Positions 1 to 9,589 are shown, numbered from the stretch's first letter. The stretch is DNA of 64,000 bases from Candidatus Aalborgicola bjergmarkensis (GCA_016708725.1 JADJFE010000001.1:1-64000), one strand, 5' to 3'. The notes: generated by a model not told the origin, from the letters alone. Translations and numbers: made by a program.

Positions 1-646
1 TGTCGGCAATCACCGCCGGATTGCGTGGATCGTCCTCGGGGATACCCGCCTCCACCTTACCCACCAGATCGGCGCCCACATCAGCGCCCTTGGTGAAGAT
101 GCCGCCGCCCAGACGGGCAAAGATGGAAATCAGCGAGGAGCCAAAGGCGAAGCCGATCAACGGATTGAGCTTGGCTGCCGTAACGGCACCATCGGGCACC
201 AAATACCAGTAAAAGCCGGTCACACCCAGCAGACCCAGACCTACCACCAGCATGCCGGTGATGGCGCCGCCACGAAAAGCGACATCCAGCGCCGGGCCAA
301 TGCCTTTGGTGGCCGCCTGTGCCGTGCGCACGTTAGCGCGCACCGACACGTTCATGCCGATAAAGCCGCAGGCACCGGACAAGACCGCACCGACAACAAA
401 ACCGACCGCACTCAAGGGGTCCAGAAATACAGCGATCAAGACCGCCAGCACCGCACCCACCACGGCAATGGTTTTGTACTGCCGCGCCAGATAGGCTGAA
501 GCTCCCGTTTGAATTGCCGCAGCAATTTCCTGCATTCGGGCATTGCCCGCATCTTGAGAAAGAATCCAGCCGCGCGCCCAAAAGCCGTAAACCACGGCAA
601 TGAACCCGCAGACAAGCGCCAAAATGAGCGCCGAGTTGCCCGTCAT
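1..646 (-). CDS. hppA: Membrane-bound proton/sodium-translocating pyrophosphatase, N-terminal part (cut by window edge)
   Basis: The first 215 codons of a membrane pyrophosphatase, which hydrolyses pyrophosphate and pumps H+ or Na+ across the inner membrane. The reading frame starts at an ATG at 646 with a good ribosome site (AAGGAA) and runs off the left edge. Several hydrophobic helices are visible. Near the edge is the family's substrate loop, GADVGADLVGKVE followed by EDDPRNPAVIAD, the Mg-pyrophosphate site. The residues that decide K+ dependence and the pumped ion lie outside the window. It is divergent from the soluble pyrophosphatase gene at 854, with about 207 bases between them. Family assignment is secure; ion specificity is unknown. 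Confidence 0.93.
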   Translation of the reverse strand, partial: MTGNSALILALVCGFIAVVYGFWARGWILSQDAGNARMQEIAAAIQTGASAYLARQYKTIAVVGAVLAVLIAVFLDPLSAVGFVVGAVLSGACGFIGMNVSVRANVRTAQAATKGIGPALDVAFRGGAITGMLVVGLGLLGVTGFYWYLVPDGAVTAAKLNPLIGFAFGSSLISIFARLGGGIFTKGADVGADLVGKVEAGIPEDDPRNPAVIAD

Positions 647-853
647 AAGAATTTCCTTCAGTTTTGTTGCGCGGTAGAAGGGCTAAGATCAGAAGTCGCC
701 CCCGCTAGGTTGTCCAAAGAGACCGTTCTGGAACACGTCGTGCGTTGGCTCCACGGTTCACAGTGCGTCGCCAGCCTCAAGTGTACCCTAGCCGGTAGAA
801 TCAAAACCCGCACTTCCCACTCCTGACCATCCTGCCCCGCACAGAAAGCCCTT
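647..853. promoter_or_regulatory. Divergent promoter region between hppA and ppa
   Basis: This 207-base gap separates two divergently transcribed pyrophosphatase genes, so it must carry both promoters unless transcription enters from elsewhere. I see no obvious palindromic operator. Both genes consume pyrophosphate, so shared control is plausible but only inferred. Confidence 0.4.
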
Positions 854-1390
854 ATGTCCCTTGACAACGTAACCCCCGGTAACAACGTCCCCAACGTCTT
901 CAACGTCATCATCGAAATTCCGATGAATGCCGATCCCGTAAAGTACGAAGTCGATAAGGAAACGGGGGCTATTTTTGTTGATCGCTTCATGACGACCTCC
1001 ATGCACTACCCCACCAACTACGGCTACATTCCCAAAACCATTTCGGGCGATGGTGATCCGGTGGATGTGCTGGTGGTAACACCAGTGCCCCTGATTCCAG
1101 GCGTGGTGGTTACCTGCCGCCCCATCGGTATTTTGCGCATGGAAGACGAAGCCGGACCCGACGGCAAGGTCCTGGCAGTACCGATTCAGAGTATCCTGCC
1201 CCTCTACGCCCGCTGGCACCAGCCGCAAGACCTCAGCCCCTCCCGGCTAAATACCATGGCCCATTTCTTTGAACATTACAAAGACCTCGAAGAAGGAAAA
1301 TGGGTCAAGATTCTGGGCTGGGAAGGTCCAGAGGCTGCCTGCAAGGAAATCATGGACGGCATCGCCAATTACAAGCGGCTGCACCCCTGA
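854..1390 (+). CDS. ppa: Inorganic pyrophosphatase, soluble family I
   Basis: A 178-residue cytoplasmic enzyme that hydrolyses pyrophosphate to phosphate and so drives biosynthetic reactions forward. The length fits the bacterial family I enzyme (about 175 residues). The signature DGDPVDVLV with its metal-binding aspartates is present around residues 65-75, together with the conserved YGYIPKT segment upstream and KDLEEGKWVKILGW near the C-terminus. The ATG at 854 follows a short leader in the gap shared with divergent hppA. The next gene starts 10 bases after its stop on the same strand, so the two may be cotranscribed. Confidence 0.96.
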   Translation: MSLDNVTPGNNVPNVFNVIIEIPMNADPVKYEVDKETGAIFVDRFMTTSMHYPTNYGYIPKTISGDGDPVDVLVVTPVPLIPGVVVTCRPIGILRMEDEAGPDGKVLAVPIQSILPLYARWHQPQDLSPSRLNTMAHFFEHYKDLEEGKWVKILGWEGPEAACKEIMDGIANYKRLHP

Positions 1391-1400
1391 TAACCACTCC

Positions 1401-4178
1401 ATGCACCGCAGCGCCATTCTCTATCGATGTGTCGTTGTGCTGGTGCTGGCGGTTTTCGGCTCACCAGGGAGCGCGGCTAATCCACCTCCACCAATACCCC
1501 CCAAGTCGGTTCGTGTTGTTCTGGACGACAACTACCCACCGTATATCTTTCGCAACGCAGAAGGACAAGCGCAGGGAATCTTGCAGGATGTCTGGAACTT
1601 GTGGCAGCAGCGCACCGGAATTGCAGTGGAGTTCCAGCCAATGGACTGGGGCAAGGCGCGCGCCAAGATGGAGAGCGGTCAGGCCGATGTGATCGACACA
1701 ATTTTCGAAACCGAGGCAAGACGCAAGATTTACGACTTCTCACCTGCGTATGCCACGATTGAAGTGCCCATTTTTTTCCATCAAAGCATCAGTGGCATTA
1801 CCAATGCGGCCTCGCTGAAGGGTTTTACCGTGGGCGTCAAGGAGGGAGATGCCTGTATTGACCACCTTCAGGCCCATGGCATTCATGAGTTACGGCGCTA
1901 CAGCAGCTACGAGGCGCAGGTCAAGGCCGCCATCCGTCAGGAAATTCGTGTCCTGTGCATCGACAAACCTCCGGCCTCCTATTTTTTTAATCGCGAAGGG
2001 GCGGCGGATACCTTTCGTCATTCGCCACCGCTGTATGTCGGCGAATTTCACTGGGCTGTTGCCAAGGATAGGTCTGATCTCAAAAAAATCATCGAAGACG
2101 GGTTTGCGCTGATTACCGACGAAGAGCGTGCAGCCATCGAAACCCGTTGGCTGGGAGAAAAGCTCACAACCGGACGTTGGGCGGGCGTCACCCAGTACTT
2201 CTACCTTTTCCTGTTCGGCACCTCACTCATCATGGCAGCGCTGGTCGCCTGGAACTGGACTCTGCGCCGCCGTGTCAACGCACGCACCCGCGAGTTATCA
2301 CAATCATTGCAGGAATTGCGCCAAAGCGAATTGACCTTTCGTAAGCTATTTGAAGACTCATCGGACGCCATTTTGCTGATTGACGGCTCCAACGTATTCG
2401 TCGAGTGCAACCAGGCGGCGCTGGACCTGCTGAAAATGTCGCGCGAAGAGTTTCTGTTTTCGTCACCCGCCCGAATCTCGCCCGAATTCCAACCCGACGG
2501 GCGCCGCTCTGCCGAATCAGCCCCCGAAATGATTGCGCTGGCCTACAGCCAGGGCTTGCACCGCTTTGACTGGACCTGCGTCGATGCGCAAGGAGGGGAA
2601 TTCATCGTCGAGGTGTCGCTGATGCCGGTCACGGTCAAGGGACAGTTGATGTTGCATACGACCTGGCGCGACATCACCGCCCGTAAGCAGACAGAGGCCA
2701 AAATAGAAAAACTTTACGTCGATCTGGAGCAACGCATCGCTGTGCGAACCGCAGACCTCGAAGAGGCGAATCGAGCCCTGTCGCTTGCCAAAGCCGATGC
2801 CGAAGCGGCGAACCGCGCCAAGAGCGTCTTTTTGTCCAACATGAGCCATGAGTTACGCACACCTTTGAACGCGATTCTGGGTTTTGCCAATCTGCTTGAA
2901 CGCGACCAGGGCATGGGCGACGAAAGCCGGGACAAGCTGGCAACGATCAATCGCGCAGGCAAACATCTGCTGGCGCTGATCAACGATGTGCTGGAGATTT
3001 CGCGCATTGAAGCCAATCGGGTGGCTATTGACCACAATCCCTTTGATTTGTTTGATCTACTGGAGTCGGTCCAGGAAATGGTCCAGGTTCGCGCCCAAGA
3101 TAAGGGACTTGCATTCCTGGTCGGACACGAAACACCTCTGCCGCCACTGGTGGAAGGGGATGCCCACCGCTTGAAGCAGGTGCTATTGAACTTGTTGGGA
3201 AACGCGGTGAAGTACACCGACAAGGGGGACGTACAGCTGCGCGTGGGCCGTGGCGATGGTGACATGGTTCGCTTCCAGGTTTTTGATACCGGGCCAGGTA
3301 TCCGTGCCGAAGACCAACCGCGTTTGTTCCATGCCTTCTACCAGACACGCGAGGGAATCGCAAAGGGCGAAGGCACCGGGCTGGGCTTGACCATCAGCGC
3401 GGAATACACCCGGCTCATGGGCGGACAGCTGGAGGTGCACAGCGCGCCCGGGCAAGGAAGCGTCTTCACCTTGACCCTGCCACTGCCGGAATACACCTCG
3501 ACCACGGTGGTGAAAAACCAGACCTACATGGTCACCAGACTGGTCCCCGAACACGAAGGAATCAAGGTATTGGTGGCTGACGACAAACCCGACAACCTTG
3601 AACTCGTGACATTGCTGCTGACGAACGTGGGTTTTGCCGTGCGCACGGCACATAACGGCAAAGAGGCCATCGATATTTTCACGCAGTGGCAGCCGCGCTT
3701 CATCTGGATGGACATGCGCATGCCTGTGGTGGATGGGTACGAGGCAACGCGGCAGATAAGGCAATTGCCCGGTGGTGACCATGTCAGGATTGCCGCACTG
3801 ACGGCGGGTGTCTTCGAAGAAGACCGCAAGGAGATACTCCTGGCAGGTTGCGACGACATGGTGAAAAAGCCATTGGAAGAAGAACAGCTGTTTGCGCTTA
3901 TGGGCGAGCTGCTGGGGGTGCGCTACCTGTACGGCAGGGACAAGTCGCACGCGGAACCCGCAGCCAGTCTGGACCTGTCCGTACTGCCGCCGCAGACGAT
4001 TGCGGAACTGCTGGCAGCGGCTGAAATGCTCGATTCAGAAATGGTGGCGAACATCATCCAGCAACTGCGCGCGCCGCACCCGGTGCTGGCAGCGGAGCTC
4101 AAAGCAATGGCTAAAACCTTCCGTTTTGATCGCATTGCCGATTTTTGCCGCGACACACAAACGGCACTCAGGCTATAA
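1401..4178 (+). CDS. Hybrid sensor histidine kinase with periplasmic solute-binding domain
   Basis: About 925 residues. Order seen: signal peptide (about 1-25), periplasmic family-3 solute-binding domain (about 35-265), one membrane helix (about 266-288), coiled linker, PAS domain (about 323-430), HisKA with the phospho-accepting His in MSHELRTPLNAILGF (about residue 483), HATPase with LLNLLGNAVKYT and DTGPGI, then a receiver domain with Asp in MDMRMP (about residue 771) and a short tail. The architecture resembles BvgS/EvgS-type sensors that bind a small solute in the periplasm. An upstream in-frame start at 1269 would overlap ppa and lacks the signal peptide start, so ATG 1401 is preferred. 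The 3' end overlaps the convergent acyl-CoA dehydrogenase gene by 11 bases. The ligand and target genes are unknown. Confidence 0.88.
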   Translation: MHRSAILYRCVVVLVLAVFGSPGSAANPPPPIPPKSVRVVLDDNYPPYIFRNAEGQAQGILQDVWNLWQQRTGIAVEFQPMDWGKARAKMESGQADVIDTIFETEARRKIYDFSPAYATIEVPIFFHQSISGITNAASLKGFTVGVKEGDACIDHLQAHGIHELRRYSSYEAQVKAAIRQEIRVLCIDKPPASYFFNREGAADTFRHSPPLYVGEFHWAVAKDRSDLKKIIEDGFALITDEERAAIETRWLGEKLTTGRWAGVTQYFYLFLFGTSLIMAALVAWNWTLRRRVNARTRELSQSLQELRQSELTFRKLFEDSSDAILLIDGSNVFVECNQAALDLLKMSREEFLFSSPARISPEFQPDGRRSAESAPEMIALAYSQGLHRFDWTCVDAQGGEFIVEVSLMPVTVKGQLMLHTTWRDITARKQTEAKIEKLYVDLEQRIAVRTADLEEANRALSLAKADAEAANRAKSVFLSNMSHELRTPLNAILGFANLLERDQGMGDESRDKLATINRAGKHLLALINDVLEISRIEANRVAIDHNPFDLFDLLESVQEMVQVRAQDKGLAFLVGHETPLPPLVEGDAHRLKQVLLNLLGNAVKYTDKGDVQLRVGRGDGDMVRFQVFDTGPGIRAEDQPRLFHAFYQTREGIAKGEGTGLGLTISAEYTRLMGGQLEVHSAPGQGSVFTLTLPLPEYTSTTVVKNQTYMVTRLVPEHEGIKVLVADDKPDNLELVTLLLTNVGFAVRTAHNGKEAIDIFTQWQPRFIWMDMRMPVVDGYEATRQIRQLPGGDHVRIAALTAGVFEEDRKEILLAGCDDMVKKPLEEEQLFALMGELLGVRYLYGRDKSHAEPAASLDLSVLPPQTIAELLAAAEMLDSEMVANIIQQLRAPHPVLAAELKAMAKTFRFDRIADFCRDTQTALRL

Positions 4179-5847
4179 CCGGCGTCGCCCGCCGGATGAT
4201 CGCCGCGCAATCAACGCCACGTGGCAAGCGGCCAAAGGTCAGGCCGCTGTTACCCTCGGCCAGGCGTGCGGCACAGAATGCATCGGCCACCACTGGATGA
4301 CCATAACGCACCAGCAAAGACCCCTGCAGCGCCAGCGCCATGCGTTCCACCACGCCGCGTGCACGGTATTCCAGATCGCTCAAATCAGCCAGCTCGTCGC
4401 CCAGTTGCCGCACATAACCATCCAGATGCCGGTTGGCACCAGCGGCGATACGTACTTCGTCCATCCAGACATCCACCGCCCCTGGGCTGCGGTGCATGGC
4501 GCGCAGCATGTCCAGGCATTGCACGTTGCCGCTACCTTCCCAGATGGAATTGACCGGCGACTCGCGGAACAGACGCGGCATGATGCAATCCTCCATCACG
4601 CCGCTGCCGCCAATACACTCCATCGCCTCATAGGCATGGGCTGGCGTACGTTTGCAAATCCAGTATTTACCCACTGCCGTACCCATGCGTACCAGCAGCT
4701 TTTCAGACGCGCTGTGCGGGGTGTCGAGTGCACGGGCAATACGCACAGTTAATGCCAGGGCGGCCTCGTGCTCCAGCACCAGATCGGCCAGGACGTTTTG
4801 CATCAGTGGTTGCTGATTCAGGCGTTTTCCGAAGGCAAAACGGTAAGCGCAGTGGTGCAGCGCTTGTGCCACGGCCTGGCGCATGCCGCCGCTGGAGCCG
4901 ATCATGCAGTCAAAGCGCGTCATGCTGACCATTTTCAAAATGGTGGCCACGCCACGCCCCTCACCGCCTACCATTTGCGCATAGGCGCCGCGCAATTCCG
5001 TCTCGCACGAGGCATTGGCCACATTGCCCATCTTGTTTTTCAGGCGCTGAATGTGCAGCGGGTTTTTGCTGCCATCGGGGTGCCAGCGCGGCAATAAAAA
5101 GCACGACAAACCACCCGGAGCCTGCGCCAGTACCAGAAAGGCATCACACATCGGCGCGGAAACAAAATATTTATGCCCGACCAGCGCATACGCCTGTCCG
5201 GGACCGCCTCCACCCAACGCCAGCGGATGGGCGCGCAAGGTGTTGGCACGCACATCGGAGCCGCCCTGCTTTTCGGTCATTGCCATGCCAATGGTCAACG
5301 CCTGCTTTTGCGCCGCCGGTACGTTGCGCGGATCGTAGTCACAGGCCATGATCTTCTCGGCCCATTGCGCGGCAATATCGGGTTGTTCCAGCAGCGTGGG
5401 AATGGCAGCCGAGGTCATGGTAATGGGGCAACCGTGCGCCGCATCCACCTGACTCTGCAGGTAAAACTTCGCTGCACGCGCCACGTGCGCGCCCGGTTTG
5501 GGATCGGTCCAATGCGCGGAATGCAGGCCATTTTCCAGCGACATGCGCATCAACTGGTGGTAAGCCGGATGAAAGCGCACCTCGTCAATGCGGTGTCCGT
5601 AGGCATCGTGGGTATACAACACCGGCTTGTTTTCATTGGCCTGAAAGCCCAACTCTATCACCGCACGTGAGCCGGTCAGCGCGCCAAATGCCTGCAAATC
5701 CGCCTGCGCCCACCCTGCCCCCTCGCGCTCCACCGCTTCACGCAGCGCCTGGTCCTGCAAGTACGTGTTGTAGTCGAGCAGCGGCGGGGGTTGGTTCAAT
5801 ACCTCGTGGGTTTCGGCCAGAAAAGGGTTTTTTACCTGCAGGTCCAT
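4168..5847 (-). CDS. aidB: AidB-like acyl-CoA dehydrogenase family protein
   Basis: About 559 residues, matching the AidB branch of the acyl-CoA dehydrogenase flavoprotein family (E. coli AidB is about 540). The MTEKQGGSDVRANT segment that contacts FAD is present, as is the C-terminal half with RIARALDTP, AYEAMECIGGSGVMED and SIWEGSGN. AidB is linked to protection from DNA alkylation in E. coli; here the role could equally be a general acyl-CoA dehydrogenase. Two in-frame ATGs occur at 5856 and 5847. The second has an AAGGAAG ribosome site about 9 bases upstream, while the first sits directly on it, so 5847 is preferred. It is convergent with, and overlaps, the sensor kinase gene. Confidence 0.85.
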   Translation of the reverse strand: MDLQVKNPFLAETHEVLNQPPPLLDYNTYLQDQALREAVEREGAGWAQADLQAFGALTGSRAVIELGFQANENKPVLYTHDAYGHRIDEVRFHPAYHQLMRMSLENGLHSAHWTDPKPGAHVARAAKFYLQSQVDAAHGCPITMTSAAIPTLLEQPDIAAQWAEKIMACDYDPRNVPAAQKQALTIGMAMTEKQGGSDVRANTLRAHPLALGGGGPGQAYALVGHKYFVSAPMCDAFLVLAQAPGGLSCFLLPRWHPDGSKNPLHIQRLKNKMGNVANASCETELRGAYAQMVGGEGRGVATILKMVSMTRFDCMIGSSGGMRQAVAQALHHCAYRFAFGKRLNQQPLMQNVLADLVLEHEAALALTVRIARALDTPHSASEKLLVRMGTAVGKYWICKRTPAHAYEAMECIGGSGVMEDCIMPRLFRESPVNSIWEGSGNVQCLDMLRAMHRSPGAVDVWMDEVRIAAGANRHLDGYVRQLGDELADLSDLEYRARGVVERMALALQGSLLVRYGHPVVADAFCAARLAEGNSGLTFGRLPRGVDCAAIIRRATPVIA

Positions 5848-5916
5848 GCGTGCCATCTTCCTTGAAAAGTACCATTGTAAAAGTGCGACAACGCAACGCT
5901 ACCGTGGCCATGTCTT

Positions 5917-6078
5917 GTTACTACGTTTTCAGTAGCTGTCCCCGCATGTCCCACGGGGGTTAGAGGCTGATTTGATGCTAAATTTAGGCCAAATCGAGGC
6001 TAAAAACGTGCCACACAGGCTTGGCGGGAGCACCTAGAGTGCATTTTTGGTGTTTTTCATATCACAGGTGATATGAAA
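5917..6078. repeat. Dispersed intergenic repeat, long form (copy 1)
   Basis: A 160-base element that matches, in inverted orientation, the stretch 42029-42202. Shared blocks: gttactacgtttt, agtagctgt.cccgc, gtcccacggggg, aggctgatttgatgc, ctaaaaacgtgcca, and a terminal 24-base palindrome tttcatatcac-2-gtgatatgaaa at 6055-6078. It ends exactly against the stop codon of the flavoprotein gene at 6079. It belongs to the 'tagctg...ccgc' family seen many times in this window. Confidence 0.75.
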
Positions 6079-7377
6079 CTAGCGTGACTTCAGATAATCA
6101 AGCACACCCTGCCCTGCCCTGCGCCCGGTGGACAAACAGGCGGTGAGCAAATATCCCCCCGTGGGCGCTTCCCAATCCAGCATCTCGCCCGCGCAGAACA
6201 CGCCGGGCAGTTGCTGGAGCATCAAGGACGGATCAAGTGCTTCAAAACACACGCCCCCGGCCGTGCTGATGGCTTCATCCAGCGGACGTGGCGCACAAAG
6301 AGCAATCGGTACCGCCTTGATGGCCACCGCCAGCTGGGCCGGGTTGTGCAGCGCCTCCTTGGGCAGCAGCTCATGCAAAATTGCCATTTTGATCCCATCC
6401 AGATGCAGGCGGCTCTTGAGGTGGCTGGACAGGGAACGCGAACCACGCGGATGGCTGACCGCATCCAGCACGCGCCGGGCATCCATATCGGGCAGCAAAT
6501 CCAGGTGAAAGGTCGCGCTGCCCGTGCGCGCAATATCATCGCGCAGCAAACTGGAGGCAGCGTACACCAGACTCCCCTCCACCCCGGTAGCCGTTGCAAC
6601 AAACTCCCCTTTGCGCCGGAATGTCTGTCCTGTGGAGGTGACAAACGCAATGGCTACCGATTTGAATGGCTGACCGGCAAATTTGCTAGCAAAAAATTCG
6701 CTCCAGCCGTGGGCAACGTCAAAACCACAATTGGCGGGCACAAGCGGCGCCAGCGCCACTCCCCTTTGCGCCAACAAAGGCACCCACGCGCCATCAGACC
6801 CCAGACGCGCCCAGCTCCCACCCCCTAATGCCAGCACCACAGCGCGTGCCCGTATCTGCACAGCGCCATGCGGCGTTTCGAAATGCAGCGCGGGGATTCC
6901 GGTATCACCCGCATCACCCCAGGAATTCCAGCGATGGCGCATATGAAACTGCACAGCCACACCTCCCGGCGGGTGGCGCAGGCGTTGCAGCCAATTGCGC
7001 AACAGGGGTGCTGCCTTCATGTCCTTGGGAAACACCCGCCCGGAAGATCCAACAAAGGTTTCCACCCCCAGGCCGTGTGCCCATGCCCGCACGGCGCTCG
7101 CATCAAAATCCTGCAACACATCGGCCATGATGGCACGGCGCGCGCCATACCGCCCAACAAAGGTATCAAACCCTTCGGAGTGCGTGAGATTGAGTCCGCC
7201 CTTGCCTGCGAGTAAGAATTTGCGCCCGACTGACGGCATGGTGTCACACACATGCACGCTGTATCCCGCATCGCACGCCGTCTGCGCGGCCATCAGACCC
7301 GCCGGACCCGCGCCGACCACCAACACATCGACGTTTTTTGCGTTACCGTTATTACCGTTATTACCGTTATTAGCCAA
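6079..7377 (-). CDS. NAD(P)/FAD-dependent oxidoreductase, BaiN/HI0933-like (TIGR03862-type) flavoprotein
   Basis: A 432-residue Rossmann flavoprotein. The dinucleotide fold VVGAGPAGLMAAQ begins at about residue 17, followed by the family motif GRKFLLAGKGGLNLTHSE; near the C-terminus is the second FAD segment GVFCAGEMLDWEAPTGGYLL. The substrate is unknown for this branch. An odd N-terminus, MANNGNNGNNGN, precedes the fold and comes from a 9-base tandem repeat (about 7345-7376); it is not conserved-looking and is probably disordered. The ATG at 7377 overlaps the stop of the upstream VanZ-like gene by 8 bases, suggesting translational coupling. Confidence 0.85.
   Translation of the reverse strand: MANNGNNGNNGNAKNVDVLVVGAGPAGLMAAQTACDAGYSVHVCDTMPSVGRKFLLAGKGGLNLTHSEGFDTFVGRYGARRAIMADVLQDFDASAVRAWAHGLGVETFVGSSGRVFPKDMKAAPLLRNWLQRLRHPPGGVAVQFHMRHRWNSWGDAGDTGIPALHFETPHGAVQIRARAVVLALGGGSWARLGSDGAWVPLLAQRGVALAPLVPANCGFDVAHGWSEFFASKFAGQPFKSVAIAFVTSTGQTFRRKGEFVATATGVEGSLVYAASSLLRDDIARTGSATFHLDLLPDMDARRVLDAVSHPRGSRSLSSHLKSRLHLDGIKMAILHELLPKEALHNPAQLAVAIKAVPIALCAPRPLDEAISTAGGVCFEALDPSLMLQQLPGVFCAGEMLDWEAPTGGYLLTACLSTGRRAGQGVLDYLKSR
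7345..7377. repeat. 9-base tandem repeat at a gene start
   Basis: The unit ttaccgtta is repeated about three times, then decays. Read on the minus strand it encodes (Asn-Asn-Gly)n at the extreme N-terminus of the flavoprotein. The same motif occurs inside another gene at 14636-14663. Copy changes would lengthen or shorten the tail without a frameshift. Confidence 0.7.
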
Positions 7378-8467
7378 TGGCCGACTCCTCTTTCCAGATC
7401 AATCCCATCACATAAACCAGCGCAGCATACGGCCACAGCCACCCCAACCACTGGGCCAGACCGTGGAAGCGGATAAATCGCCCCTGTTCCCAGTCTTGCA
7501 GGGTCTGGGCGAAATAGGCACCCTCCGGCGCCTGATTCAAGAGGCTCAGATGAACTCCCAAAGCCAGCAGCAATAAGGCTGCACTGCCACGCCAGGGGAT
7601 CAAAACCAAGGCCAACGCCAGCAGAAACGCCAACCCCATGCCAAGCTGGGTTGGCGCACTCAGCCAGGACCAGGCGTGCTCCGGCCCCCAGCTCAGGGCT
7701 GCCGACAAGGCCGTCACGAAGCAACCCGCCACAACAACCAGCACAACAAACACCGCACGGTGTTTGCGCGTGTGAATGACGCAAAAACCCAACAAACACG
7801 GAATCAACAGACCCAGTAGCACACACAGCATCTCGGCGCCCGGAATGAGCGGCTGCAAATCGGGTCTGCGCACCAAAAACCAATCCAGAAACGGTGTCCC
7901 TTCCAGCAAGGCCACCAAGGCATCATCCACCCGCTCCAGCACTTGCCCCAGGCCAAAAGGCACAGCAGCCGGAAATATGAGTGCCAACGGCCAGGTAAGC
8001 AGGAGCACAATGCCGCCGCGTGATTCGGACGTAAACCAGCGCGCGCGCATCTGGCTCCAGTGGTCAATGGCTCCCAACCGGGACAATATCCACATGCTGA
8101 TGGCGCCCAGGGCCGCCCCTGATGTATCGAGCAACCAATCTTCACGCGAAGGAATACGCATGGGCAGGTAGTTTTGCAGGTTTTCCATCAAGAGCGCCAA
8201 CAATCCAGCCGCCACAACGGGTGCCCAAAGCGCGTGCCGCACGTGTCCGCTGCGCAGGGCAGCCAGTGCCAATAACGCGCCCAGCGGGGCGTAGCCCACC
8301 ACGTTGATCGCCACATCAAAACCCGTCCAGTAACGCGGGATGGGAGCCAGCAAGAAACCCCAGGGTTCAATGCCCTGGTTACGCCAATCGGCAAAAGGGT
8401 ACAGGCTGGCGTAGAAAATCAGCCCGACGTACACCCAGGCAAGAGGCCAGGCTGCCGACTTGTGCAT
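7370..8467 (-). CDS. VanZ-like family integral membrane protein
   Basis: A 365-residue polytopic membrane protein. The N-terminal half carries the VanZ-like pattern: LIFYASLYPFADWR, then GFDVAINVVGYAPLGALLALA and a helix ending LLMENLQNYLPMRIPSREDWLLDTSGAALGA. The C-terminal half adds several more hydrophobic helices, so it is about twice the length of a minimal VanZ protein. Its function is unknown; VanZ itself gives low-level teicoplanin resistance, but that cannot be transferred. It starts with ATG at 8467 and its 3' end overlaps the flavoprotein gene by 8 bases. Confidence 0.75.
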   Translation of the reverse strand: MHKSAAWPLAWVYVGLIFYASLYPFADWRNQGIEPWGFLLAPIPRYWTGFDVAINVVGYAPLGALLALAALRSGHVRHALWAPVVAAGLLALLMENLQNYLPMRIPSREDWLLDTSGAALGAISMWILSRLGAIDHWSQMRARWFTSESRGGIVLLLTWPLALIFPAAVPFGLGQVLERVDDALVALLEGTPFLDWFLVRRPDLQPLIPGAEMLCVLLGLLIPCLLGFCVIHTRKHRAVFVVLVVVAGCFVTALSAALSWGPEHAWSWLSAPTQLGMGLAFLLALALVLIPWRGSAALLLLALGVHLSLLNQAPEGAYFAQTLQDWEQGRFIRFHGLAQWLGWLWPYAALVYVMGLIWKEESAIG

Positions 8468-8502
8468 GCGGGCAGGTTAAAAAAGGTTAGAAGGTCAGAA
8501 GT

Positions 8503-8940
8503 TCAGAAGGGTTTGAGTACCACCAGAATGACGGATGCCGTCATCATCAACACCGGCACTTCATTGAACCAGCGAAACCAGACGTGGCTGCGGTGCATCT
8601 TGTTGACCTCGAACCGTCGCAGAATCACGTAACAGGCATAGTGGTAGACAACAGTCAACACCACTACAGCCAGTTTGGCGTGCATCCAGCCATTGCCCGG
8701 ACCACTCCAGCCAATGCCGAAACCGATCCAAAGCCAATAGCCCAACCCCAAGGCCGGTACGGCAATCAGGGTCATGAAACGGAACAACTTTCGCGCCATC
8801 AACAACAGCCGCACACGTTCAGCCTGGGAGGCGGACGGAACCATGGCCAGGTTGACGTAAATGCGAGGCAGGTAAAAAAGCCCGGCGAACCAACTGGCTA
8901 CAAAAACGATATGAAACGATTTGACAAGCAGATAAGACAT
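8503..8940 (-). CDS. hemJ: HemJ/CopD-like membrane protein (putative protoporphyrinogen IX oxidase)
   Basis: 145 residues with four predicted membrane helices, the usual size for HemJ (UPF0093). Family landmarks: the N-terminal SFHIVFVASWFAGLFYLPR with a conserved His that ligates heme, LGYWLWIGFG in the middle, and HAKLAVVV with the conserved Lys. HemJ oxidises protoporphyrinogen IX to protoporphyrin IX in heme synthesis. It lies 36 bases upstream of the VanZ-like gene on the same strand. The family match is good; the exact activity is inferred from homology. Confidence 0.78.
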   Translation of the reverse strand: MSYLLVKSFHIVFVASWFAGLFYLPRIYVNLAMVPSASQAERVRLLLMARKLFRFMTLIAVPALGLGYWLWIGFGIGWSGPGNGWMHAKLAVVVLTVVYHYACYVILRRFEVNKMHRSHVWFRWFNEVPVLMMTASVILVVLKPF

Positions 8941-8968
8941 ATAACAAGTTCTCAGGCACCGGCCGCCA

Positions 8969-9589
8969 TTATCTATCCGGCTGACGGACCGCTTCGGCAG
9001 CGCGGATCATATCCTGCGCCAAATCGCGGAGTTTACGTTGCTGCGTACGCGCGGACTGGCGCAACAGTTCCAGTGCCGCCAGCCGCCCCAAACGGTGCTG
9101 CGCCATGACAATACCCACCGCCACATCCACATCACGATCCGTATCCAGCGCCTGCTGCAAATGCACCGTGTTTTTGGCTAACTCCTGGAGTTCACTCGCC
9201 CGCCGCAAGGCGGATTCAATGGTAGGCACCATTTTCGCTGCATTGATGGGTTTTACCAGATAGCCCAGTGCTCCGATGTTCGCTGCTTCTTGCACCGTCT
9301 CGGTGTCGCTGTAGGCACTGAGCATGATAAACGGCAGCTGGTAGCGCGCGCACAGGCATTGCGCCAATTCCAGTCCATTGCCATTATTCATACGCACATC
9401 CAGAATGGCCAGATTGGGCCGCAGACCATCTGCCAACAAAGCCAGCGCATCCGTCATGGAATCCGCAGTCGCAACCTGATAACCACAACGGCGCAATGCA
9501 TGGCTCAGGGTCGATAAAACCAGGCGGTCATCGTCCACCAGCAAAAGATGAACCGGCACACCAATAACTTCAGAAGAATGGGGTTTCAT
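8969..9589 (-). CDS. Response regulator with RNA-binding ANTAR output domain
   Basis: 206 residues. The receiver domain (about 12-128) has LLLVDDDRL, the phospho-acceptor Asp in LAILDVRMN and the Lys in YLVKPI. The C-terminal ANTAR domain (about 145-200) contains DVAVGIVMAQHRLGRLAALELLRQSARTQQRKLRDLA, the three-helix fold that binds paired RNA hairpins and prevents transcription termination (as in AmiR, NasT and EutV). The start overlaps the stop of the upstream kinase by 4 bases (ATGA), so the two form a cognate pair. The controlled transcripts are unknown. Confidence 0.92.
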   Translation of the reverse strand: MKPHSSEVIGVPVHLLLVDDDRLVLSTLSHALRRCGYQVATADSMTDALALLADGLRPNLAILDVRMNNGNGLELAQCLCARYQLPFIMLSAYSDTETVQEAANIGALGYLVKPINAAKMVPTIESALRRASELQELAKNTVHLQQALDTDRDVDVAVGIVMAQHRLGRLAALELLRQSARTQQRKLRDLAQDMIRAAEAVRQPDR

